Shown: piece by piece, positions 58,007 to 64,000 of the stretch | Layout of the letters: each line of letters starts with the position of its first letter | Numbering within the stretch: position 1 is the first letter of the stretch | From: CAZDDB01 sp963843285 | GTDB lineage: Bacteria; Acidobacteriota; HRBIN11; JAKEFK01 | Assembly (NCBI GenBank): GCA_963843285.1 | Contig: CAWJJO010000005.1 | Location: 62,001-126,000, forward strand | DNA: 64,000 nucleotides | Direction: 5' to 3' | Notes under the pieces: generated by a model | The model's input: only the letters and a program-made list of their open reading frames with translations | Database searches by the model: none | Told to the model about the DNA's origin: nothing | Position numbers and translations under genes: made by a program

Positions 58007-58861
58007 ATGGAAACGTTTGTAGATGCTCATGTACACATTCAACCCTGGAAAATGATGAAATCGGAAATCTTGGAACGGATGAGCCGCAACAGAAAGGATA
58101 TGGATGTGATCCGCAAGGTCATGGAATCGCCTGTGGAATTTGTAAAACTTCTGGACCATGAGGGGGTAGAAAAAGCTGCTCTGATCAATTATGTGAGCCC
58201 CGACATCATGGGATTTACAAACGAGGTAAATGAATTCGCTGCTGATTTTTGCAGCGCGGCGCCTGACAGGTTGATCCCGTTTGGCTCCATCCAGACTTCC
58301 ATGCGGGAAGGACAGGAAACGCGCATCGATACTCTTTTGGGGAAATTAAAACTGCGGGGGATCAAGATCCATCCTTCTCACCAGTGTGTGTTTCCCAATG
58401 ATTACCTCACGGGGAACCTGTCCTTGCTATATCTGTATCGTCGCTGCGAACAGGAGGGAATCCCGGTTATGTTTCACACAGGCACCTCCATCTTTTCCGG
58501 CGCTAGAAACCGTTTTGCGGATCCGATCTATCTGGATGATGTGGCGGTAGATTTTCCAAGGCTGAAAATGATTCTGGCGCATGGAGGACGCCCGCTCTGG
58601 ATGGAGACCTGTATGTTTCTCGTTCGCCGCTTTCCAAACGTACACATGGATATCTCCAGCATTCCGCCTTCTAAAGTATTAGAGTATTTTCCACGCCTCG
58701 CAGAAATTGCGGATCGTGTGCTATTTGGCACAGACTGGCCTGCGCCCATGGTTCCGGGGATGCGCGAGAACTATGAACAATTTCGTCAGTTACCTCTTTC
58801 ACCGGAAATCAGATCCAAAATCGCACGGACAAACGCCCTGCGCCTGTTCTCTGGTTCTTGA
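58007..58861 (+). CDS. Amidohydrolase-family (Amidohydro_2) metal-dependent hydrolase
   Basis: The 284-residue TIM-barrel protein has the first metal site FVDAHVHIQPW near 4-14 (H-x-H), KIHPSHQ near 122, the His in MILAHGGRPLWME near 189-201 and LFGTDWPAPMVPG near 241-253, with the catalytic Asp. These motifs fit the ACMSD/gamma-resorcylate decarboxylase-like branch. The substrate is unknown. The start at 58007 has AGAGGG upstream, and TATAAG at 57995-58000 lies 6 nt before it. It stands alone before the phosphohexomutase gene. Confidence 0.82.
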   Translation: METFVDAHVHIQPWKMMKSEILERMSRNRKDMDVIRKVMESPVEFVKLLDHEGVEKAALINYVSPDIMGFTNEVNEFAADFCSAAPDRLIPFGSIQTSMREGQETRIDTLLGKLKLRGIKIHPSHQCVFPNDYLTGNLSLLYLYRRCEQEGIPVMFHTGTSIFSGARNRFADPIYLDDVAVDFPRLKMILAHGGRPLWMETCMFLVRRFPNVHMDISSIPPSKVLEYFPRLAEIADRVLFGTDWPAPMVPGMRENYEQFRQLPLSPEIRSKIARTNALRLFSGS

Positions 58862-58895
58862 TCTGGAATTCACATTCCACAATCTACATTTCTGC

Positions 58896-58916
58896 TAAGA
58901 TAGTCCTGCACGGAGG
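58896..58916 (+). promoter_or_regulatory. Extended -10 and Shine-Dalgarno of the phosphohexomutase gene
   Basis: TGCTAAGAT has an extended -10 form (TAAGAT at 58896-58901). GGAGGT at 58912-58917 precedes the TTG start at 58923 with 5 nt between, which fixes this start. Confidence 0.55.
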
Positions 58917-58922
58917 TAGAGC

Positions 58923-60281
58923 TTGAAGATCAGCGCGAACATTTTCCGCGAGTATGATATCCGCGGTCTTGTGGATCCGGAATTGACCGAAGACGCAGTG
59001 CGGGCGATTGGAATGGCGTTTGGAACATATGCGCAACGGCACGGCAAAAAGATTCTAGCTGTCGGACGGGATGTCCGTTTGTCATCGGATCGCTTTAGCG
59101 AGGTTCTGATCGCAGCGTTGATCTCTACCGGATGCGATGTAGTAGATGTCGGAGTGGTGCCCACTCCTCTTCTTTACTTCGCTTTGTTTGAGCTTCCCGT
59201 TGAGGGTGGCGTCATGATTACGGCGAGTCACAATCCTTCCGAATACAATGGATTCAAGCTTTGTGTCGGCAAGGAAAGCATTTATGGACAGAAAATCCAG
59301 GAAATTCGAAGCATCATTGAAGCGGATGATTTTTTGACAGGAAACGGAAAGGTCCGCGTGCACGAAGGATTGATCGAACAGTACAAGAAATATGTGCTTG
59401 ACCGAATTCATTTGAACCGCCCGATCCGTGCTGTGCTGGACGCAGGAAATGCAACCGCTTGTCTGGTCGCTCCGGATTTGATCCGCAAGCTCGGTTGCGA
59501 AGTCACCGAATTGTTTTGCACTCCGGACGGCAGGTTTCCCAATCACCATCCGGATCCTACGGTCCCTGAGAATCTCAAGGATTTGATCACAACCGTAAAA
59601 GAAAAAAAAGCGGAAGTAGGACTTGCCTACGATGGCGATTCGGACCGGCTCGGTGTAGTGGATGAGAATGGAAGCATTCTTTGGGGCGATCAGCTTCTAA
59701 TGATTTTTTCCAGAGATGTTCTGTCACGAAAACCTGGCAGCATTGTAATTTTTGAAGTCAAATGTTCAAAAACGCTGGAAGAAGACATTCGCAAGAAAGG
59801 GGGCAGTCCGCTCATGTGGAAAGCCGGACATTCATTGATCAAAGGAAAGATGAAAGAGACAGGCGCGGTCCTGGCCGGAGAAATGAGCGGTCATCTTTTC
59901 TTTGCCGATGAATATTACGGTTACGACGATGCGATTTATGCGTCCGTCCGGCTATTGCGGATTTTGTCCAATACAGGAATGCCGTTGTCCGAATTCTTGA
60001 AAGATGTGCCGAAAACGTACTCCACACCGGAGATCAGAGTGGATTGTGCGGACGATATTAAGTTCCAGGTTGTGGAAGCAGTCAAACAGCACTATGTGGG
60101 GAAAGCTCCGCTCATCGATGTGGACGGCGTTCGCGTAAATTTCGGTGACGGATGGGGTCTTGTGCGCGCATCCAATACGCAGCCTGCGCTGGTTCTTCGC
60201 TTCGAAGCGGATACGGAAGCTCGACTGCGTGAGATCCGTTCCGAAATGGAAGATGTTGTCCGCTCGAAAACAGGGAATTAA
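58923..60281 (+). CDS. Phosphomannomutase/phosphoglucomutase (alpha-D-phosphohexomutase)
   Basis: The enzyme moves phosphate between C1 and C6 of hexoses, supplying nucleotide-sugar synthesis. The 452-residue protein has the catalytic phosphoserine loop MITASHNPSEYNGFKLCVG near 98-116, the metal-binding DGDSDRLG near 238-245, the sugar-binding GEMSGHLFFADEYYGYDDAI near 319-338 and the phosphate-binding RASNTQPALVLRFEA near 416-430. The start is TTG. Length and order are typical of AlgC/ManB. It may serve envelope glycan synthesis. Confidence 0.92.
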   Translation: MKISANIFREYDIRGLVDPELTEDAVRAIGMAFGTYAQRHGKKILAVGRDVRLSSDRFSEVLIAALISTGCDVVDVGVVPTPLLYFALFELPVEGGVMITASHNPSEYNGFKLCVGKESIYGQKIQEIRSIIEADDFLTGNGKVRVHEGLIEQYKKYVLDRIHLNRPIRAVLDAGNATACLVAPDLIRKLGCEVTELFCTPDGRFPNHHPDPTVPENLKDLITTVKEKKAEVGLAYDGDSDRLGVVDENGSILWGDQLLMIFSRDVLSRKPGSIVIFEVKCSKTLEEDIRKKGGSPLMWKAGHSLIKGKMKETGAVLAGEMSGHLFFADEYYGYDDAIYASVRLLRILSNTGMPLSEFLKDVPKTYSTPEIRVDCADDIKFQVVEAVKQHYVGKAPLIDVDGVRVNFGDGWGLVRASNTQPALVLRFEADTEARLREIRSEMEDVVRSKTGN

Positions 60282-60306
60282 CCACGAAGGCACAAAGACA
60301 CGAAGA
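60279..60306. repeat. CACGAAG repeat arm after the phosphohexomutase gene
   Basis: TAACCACGAAGGCACAAAGA then CACGAAG begins with the TAA stop codon itself. It is one arm of the family, and lies between this gene and the end of mnmA. Confidence 0.65.
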
Positions 60307-60309
60307 GCG

Positions 60310-61386
60310 CTAGTACACGCGTTCGATCCAACCGCCGCCCAGAAGCAGATCGTCGCGGTAAAACACAGCGGCCTGACCCGGTGTGATGGCGCGCTGAGAT
60401 TCCCCAAATTCCACAACCACACCGTCACCGGATGGACGAATCGTGGCTGCTGTTTCTTCGTGCCTGCTGCGGATGCGGACCAGCCCGGCAAGGTCTTCCT
60501 GCGGAGCGGGAATTCCCACCCAGTTGACGCGATCCACGCGCATCGAGCTCTTCATCAGATCCTCATTCGAGCCAATTCTTACTATATGATTCGTAGTATC
60601 GATCCCGGTCACGTACTGCGGTTCGCCCGACGCGACACCCAGGCCGCGGCGTTGCCCAATCGTGTAATAATGAATCCCGTCGTGGCGCCGCACAACATTG
60701 CCCGCAGAATCCACCATGTTTCCAGCGAGATCCAATCCGGATAACCTGCGATCGATAAAACTTCCCTGCTCTTCTCCTTGCAGAAAACAGAGCTGCTGGC
60801 TTTCCGGCTTTTCGGCGACTGGAAGTCGAAACTTCCGGGCAAGATCGCGCACTTCCGTCTTCGTGTAATCGCCCAAAGGAAACAGCGCCCGTGATATTTG
60901 CTTCTGCGTCAGATTGAACAAGAAATAAGACTGATCTTTGCGTAGATCGCGGGCCTTGCGAATCTCAAATCGGCCGGACTCTTCGTTTGTGGTGGAGCGA
61001 ACGTAATGACCGGTGGCAACATGCGAAGCGCAAATCTTGTCAGCAACGCGAACCAACTCGTGAAACTTGAGTCCGCTATTACAGTTGACGCACGGACTTG
61101 GAGTGCGGCCGGAAACATAATCTTCCATAAACGGCCGGACAACCTGATCGAAGAATTGATGCTGGAAATTCACCGCGTAGAACGGAATCTTGAGATGATG
61201 AGCCACACGACGTGCATCTTCAATATCCTCGGATGCGCAGCAGCGTCCTGCATGGCGCTGCTTGCGGGAACCATAATCCCACAACTGCATCGTCATGCCG
61301 ATTACATCGAACCCCTGCTCTACAAGCAGCGCCGCCGCGACCGAACTATCCACGCCGCCACTCATGGCGACCACAATCCTGTTCAT
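60310..61386 (-). CDS. mnmA: tRNA-specific 2-thiouridylase MnmA
   Basis: MnmA puts sulfur on U34 of tRNA-Lys, -Glu and -Gln. The 358-residue protein has the PP-loop VVAMSGGVDSSVAAALLVEQ near 4-23, the catalytic Cys in SPCVNCNSGLKFHEL near 101-115, and FLQGEEQ then the second catalytic Cys in SQQLCFLQG near 195. The start is ATG at 61386, directly at the end of an AT-rich heptad repeat, so no native Shine-Dalgarno remains. It follows FHA and cysteine-desulfurase genes on the same strand; the desulfurase is the natural sulfur donor. Confidence 0.95.
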   Translation of the reverse strand: MNRIVVAMSGGVDSSVAAALLVEQGFDVIGMTMQLWDYGSRKQRHAGRCCASEDIEDARRVAHHLKIPFYAVNFQHQFFDQVVRPFMEDYVSGRTPSPCVNCNSGLKFHELVRVADKICASHVATGHYVRSTTNEESGRFEIRKARDLRKDQSYFLFNLTQKQISRALFPLGDYTKTEVRDLARKFRLPVAEKPESQQLCFLQGEEQGSFIDRRLSGLDLAGNMVDSAGNVVRRHDGIHYYTIGQRRGLGVASGEPQYVTGIDTTNHIVRIGSNEDLMKSSMRVDRVNWVGIPAPQEDLAGLVRIRSRHEETAATIRPSGDGVVVEFGESQRAITPGQAAVFYRDDLLLGGGWIERVY

Positions 61387-61581
61387 ATCAAATATCAAAA
61401 ATCAAATATCAAATAAACATAAAGAAAACAGTAAGAAACCGCAAAACTGCCGCGACGCCTAGCAAAATTCATTTAGATCATCTGAGGGAACTCATCGAAT
61501 CCAAGCTCCATCAGTTCCTGGAAGGTTCTTTATTTATTTATTTCTGTTTATTTGATTTTTGATTTTTGATTTTTGATATTA
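61386..61581. mobile_element. Heptad inverted-repeat element without a gene (element C)
   Basis: The left arm 61386-61420 is TATCAAA, TATCAAA, AATCAAA, TATCAAA, TAAACAT, base for base the same as element B. The right arm 61545-61581 is TGTTTAT followed by three TTGATTT-type heptads. The ~125-nt core has no credible gene. It runs from the stop codon of the FHA gene (61582-61584) to the ATG of mnmA, whose CAT overlaps the end of the arm. Confidence 0.7.
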
Positions 61582-62193
61582 TTATTCGAGATCGGTGACA
61601 ATGAACATCAACACCGTCGTCCCGATACGAAATTCAGATTGATTTTCCAGGTTGGCAATATTGATTTTTTCGTCATTGACAAACGTCCCATTGGTGCTGT
61701 TCAGATCTCGCAGCAATGCACGATCGCCCATAATATCAATCTGAGCATGTTGCCGTGAAGCTTCGAGGTCAGGAATGACGATATCTGCGTCACTTCGACC
61801 GATCAGTGTCTTCGTTCTTGTGATCTGATAAATCTCACCGGAATTGTTTCCCTGAATTACGGCGATCGAGTACCTGCGATATTCAGGCAACTTCTGACCA
61901 GCTTCGCTCGCAGCACGTGCCGCAAGAGCATCCATTACAGATTCCTTTTTCACCTGAGCGGTGTTGGGCGCTTCACCGCTATTTACAGGCCGCATTAGAT
62001 CCTCAGCAGATAGAACCGATTTGAATGTCTTTTCCTTCGACATTCCCACGCTGCTTCCCGCGACCGAAGTATGGGCGGAAATCTCAATAATCCCTTTGCA
62101 TTTAGGGCATTTCAGCTTCTTGCTTGCAGAACCCTGCAGCTTGCTGTCGTCAAATTTGTATTTTGCCCCGCAGACTGGACACGCAACAATCAC
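61582..62193 (-). CDS. FHA-domain protein with N-terminal zinc ribbon
   Basis: The 203-residue protein begins with an MJ0042-type zinc ribbon (MIVACPVCGAKYKFDD, then KLKCPKCKGIIEI; two CxxC pairs) and has a C-terminal FHA domain (about 105-195): TLIGRSDADIVIPDLEASRQ with the conserved Arg, Ser and His region, then LRDLNSTNGTFVNDEKI. FHA domains bind phosphothreonine, so the kinase at 24.5 kb is a conceivable partner. Its ATG overlaps the stop of the cysteine desulfurase gene (ATGA). Confidence 0.88.
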   Translation of the reverse strand: MIVACPVCGAKYKFDDSKLQGSASKKLKCPKCKGIIEISAHTSVAGSSVGMSKEKTFKSVLSAEDLMRPVNSGEAPNTAQVKKESVMDALAARAASEAGQKLPEYRRYSIAVIQGNNSGEIYQITRTKTLIGRSDADIVIPDLEASRQHAQIDIMGDRALLRDLNSTNGTFVNDEKINIANLENQSEFRIGTTVLMFIVTDLE

Positions 62194-63335
62194 TGAACCG
62201 CTCCCGTTCCGACGCTTTCTAAATGATGAATGACCCGAAGAAAATAATCAATCTCCTCCGGGGTAGTGAATTTCCCGAAGCTTACCCGAATTACGCTTCT
62301 GGCAAGCTCCTCATTATACCCCAGCGCCAGAATCACATGAGACGGTTCTATGATGCCCGCAGAGCAAGCCGAACCATTGCTGATCGCAATCCCTTCCAAA
62401 TCAAGCGCCATGACCATCGATTCGCCTGTCCAGGAGTGTGAAAAGAAATTAACCGTGTTGGGAAGACGGGGCGCATCTTTGCAAACGATCGTCATAGACG
62501 TTTGGCGCAGTCCGGTTTCCAATCTATCGCGGAGAGAAAGGAGGTCCGGTAATCCCTCTTGCGCCAACAGTGCCGCAGCCACACCGAATCCGTGAATTGC
62601 AATGTGATTCTCCGTTCCCGGGCGCAATCCTCGTTCGTGAGTTCCGCCAAAAAACAGCGGCGCAATCTCGGCATTCGGCCCCACGTAAAGAGCACCTGCG
62701 CCTTTGGGTCCGTAGATTTTGTGCGCAGAAACGGACACAAGATCAGCGCCCAGTACTTCCACATCCACAGGAACTTTGCCCAACGCCTGTACGGCGTCCG
62801 TATGGAGGAGAATTCCCCGTTCACGCGCTACGGTAGCTATTTCACGCACCGGTTGCAACGTCCCGACTTCGTTGTTCGCCATCATGATGGAAATCAAGAT
62901 TGTGTCTTTTCGAACTGCATCGAGGACCACAGACGCATCTATGATTCCGTCGGCAGTCGGTGACACGAATGAAACTTCGAAACCCTCGTTTTGAAGATGT
63001 CTGCAAGCGCCCAGGACCGAAGAATGTTCGATTGCCGAAGTAATCACGTGATTGCCCTTCTGCCGATTGGCTCTGGCTGCTCCGAGTATCGCCAGATTGT
63101 TCGCCTCGGTTCCACCCGAAGTAAAAGCCACACGTCGATGATCGCAGTAAAGCAACCCTGCCACTTGCACTCTTGCTTCATCGATGAGAGCGCGCGCTTC
63201 CCTCCCCTCGCTGTGAATGCTGGAAGCATTGCCAAAAAGCGGCATCACGCGCGCCATCTCTTCACTCACACGTGGATCCAGCGGCGACGACGCATTGTAG
63301 TCGAGATATACCCTCTTGCTCATGGAACCGATCAT
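62190..63335 (-). CDS. Cysteine desulfurase (NifS/IscS family)
   Basis: This PLP enzyme takes sulfur from cysteine for Fe-S clusters and thio-modified tRNA. The 381-residue protein starts with KRVYLDYNASSPLDPRVSEE and has the PLP-Lys motif SVSAHKIYGPKGAGALYV near 198-215, the His in ITSAIEHSSVL near 98, and the catalytic Cys loop SNGSACSAGIIEPSHVIL near 318-335. The short Cys loop fits the class II or IscS/NifS size. The start at 63335 has GGTGGAG upstream; 63323 is possible. Its operon mates are FHA and mnmA. Confidence 0.93.
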   Translation of the reverse strand: MIGSMSKRVYLDYNASSPLDPRVSEEMARVMPLFGNASSIHSEGREARALIDEARVQVAGLLYCDHRRVAFTSGGTEANNLAILGAARANRQKGNHVITSAIEHSSVLGACRHLQNEGFEVSFVSPTADGIIDASVVLDAVRKDTILISIMMANNEVGTLQPVREIATVARERGILLHTDAVQALGKVPVDVEVLGADLVSVSAHKIYGPKGAGALYVGPNAEIAPLFFGGTHERGLRPGTENHIAIHGFGVAAALLAQEGLPDLLSLRDRLETGLRQTSMTIVCKDAPRLPNTVNFFSHSWTGESMVMALDLEGIAISNGSACSAGIIEPSHVILALGYNEELARSVIRVSFGKFTTPEEIDYFLRVIHHLESVGTGAVQ

Positions 63336-63346
63336 AGTCTCCACCC

Positions 63347-63375
63347 TTGTGGGCGTCAACTGAAACTGTTATGAT
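63347..63375 (+). promoter_or_regulatory. Promoter of the DAHP synthase gene
   Basis: TTGTGG (63347-63352) and TATGAT (63370-63375) are 17 nt apart. A leader of about 30 nt would follow to the ATG at 63411. It overlaps the 5' end of the divergent cysteine desulfurase gene. Confidence 0.55.
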
Positions 63376-63410
63376 ATCGCTTATCATTTTTCCGCCCTGA
63401 TTTCTCTTCA

Positions 63411-64000
63411 ATGATCGTAGTACTAAAGAAAGATATTTCGACAGAAGACCTGCAGAAGCTACAAGAAAAGCTGCGCGGGTACGGGTGTCAATTTCAAATT
63501 CATGAAAACGGCGAAGGGATTCTGCGGATCCGGAGCAAACAACATTTGCTGTCAAAAGATTTTTTCTTGAGTCAGCCCGGAGTTCAAGATGCTTTTCGGA
63601 TCACCCCCACATACCGGCTCGCCTCACGAAAAAGCGGAGAAGAAGAAAGCGGCATTATGGTCGGCGATATTAGGATTGATCCGGACCATTTTACGGTTGT
63701 TGCCGGACCATGCGCTGTAGAATCGGAAGAGCAAATTACCGGCATTGCCGAGCGGCTTGCGCGAACCGGAATCAGATTCTTGCGCGGTGGAGCGTTTAAG
63801 CCGCGCACCTCGCCGTACGCGTTCCAGGGGATGGGTATCGAAGGTCTCCAATTATTAAGAAAAGCTGCAGATGCGGTGCGGATGAAAGTCGTGACGGAAG
63901 CTGTTTCTTCTTCAGATGTGCCGGTCGTGTCCGAATACGCCGATATCCTGCAAATTGGTACAAGAAACATGCAAAATTTCCGGCTACTGAAGATGGCTGG
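63411..64000 (+). CDS. aroF: 3-deoxy-7-phosphoheptulonate synthase (3' partial)
   Basis: The enzyme condenses phosphoenolpyruvate and erythrose 4-phosphate, the entry to the shikimate pathway. The frame starts MIVVLKKDISTEDLQKLQEK and is open to the window end (196 codons seen). Residues 1-68 form the ferredoxin-like regulatory domain found in the class I-beta (Thermotoga-type) enzymes. The barrel begins near 85 with HFTVVAGPCAVESEEQI, followed by FLRGGAFKPRTSPYAFQG near 124-141, both family signatures, and ILQIGTRNMQNFRLLK. No Shine-Dalgarno is clear before the ATG. The full enzyme should have about 340 residues. Confidence 0.92.
   Translation, partial: MIVVLKKDISTEDLQKLQEKLRGYGCQFQIHENGEGILRIRSKQHLLSKDFFLSQPGVQDAFRITPTYRLASRKSGEEESGIMVGDIRIDPDHFTVVAGPCAVESEEQITGIAERLARTGIRFLRGGAFKPRTSPYAFQGMGIEGLQLLRKAADAVRMKVVTEAVSSSDVPVVSEYADILQIGTRNMQNFRLLKMA

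Noticed and set aside
63361..63410. Possible riboswitch or attenuator before the DAHP synthase gene
   Set aside because: The leader is only about 30 nt and no hairpin with a T-run or leader peptide rich in aromatic codons is present.

Overview
The window is about 64 kb of a bacterial chromosome with moderate GC content and dense gene packing. No tRNA, rRNA, CRISPR array, phage module or classical transposase gene was found. The cell envelope is Gram-negative: bamA, skp, fabZ, lpxA, a LolCDE-type exporter pair, several beta-barrel proteins and lipoproteins. A eukaryotic-like Ser/Thr kinase fused to TolB-like and TPR regions, an lpxA gene followed by a Gfo/Idh oxidoreductase, an archaeal-type glycogen debranching enzyme, bactofilins and many small toxin-antitoxin and repeat elements point to an uncultured Acidobacteriota-like lineage. 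That assignment is inference from gene content, not a phylogeny.

Layout. 0-9.7 kb: the end of a transglutaminase-like gene, a decayed sterol-desaturase gene, an EgtD-like methyltransferase, rsgA, a DM13-domain protein with NDH-2, a GT39-type membrane glycosyltransferase, and a glycogen debranching enzyme. 10-14.8 kb: one minus-strand operon with two phytoene-desaturase-like flavoproteins, a frameshifted lipoprotein gene, a zinc-finger anti-sigma-like protein and an inserted four-helix-bundle (S23-like) gene. 15-24 kb: DinB-like, GcvT-like and citrate synthase genes, a giant GreA, a Phd/PIN toxin-antitoxin pair and a radical SAM protein. 24-31.6 kb: the kinase, an RHH/PIN pair, an outer-membrane protein, a CPBP protease, a CmpB-like membrane protein and an aminotransferase. 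31.8-39.7 kb: the envelope-biogenesis operon (bamA-skp-fabZ-lpxA-Gfo/Idh) and clpC. 40-51.8 kb: lolD, lolC, lysS and a fatty-acid beta-oxidation operon (acyl-CoA dehydrogenase, thiolase, FadB-type fusion, HbpS, YgfZ, SDR). 51.8-57.8 kb: a methyltransferase and a long minus-strand operon (bactofilins, PLD, TsaC, ParB-like, TPR). 58-64 kb: amidohydrolase, phosphohexomutase, mnmA, FHA protein, cysteine desulfurase and the start of a DAHP synthase.

The most unusual content is between the genes. An AT-rich, heptad-phased inverted repeat (units such as TATCAAA) wraps a complete four-helix-bundle protein gene at 12.7-13.2 kb. The same repeat occurs twice more without a gene (32.8 and 61.4 kb). In all three cases the element fills the space between the stop codon of one gene and the start codon of the next gene of the same operon. 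Other intergenic families are CACAGAG/CACGAAG/CACGGAA arms, an AGATTT heptad palindrome, GC-rich double hairpins with a conserved ACGGAG loop, GTAGGGGCGACC hairpins, and a ~235 bp element that supplies stop codons to its neighbours. Several genes have a -10-like box 6-9 nt before the start codon and no Shine-Dalgarno sequence, suggesting leaderless mRNAs. clpC has a good promoter and a leader that can fold so that its ribosome-binding site is paired.
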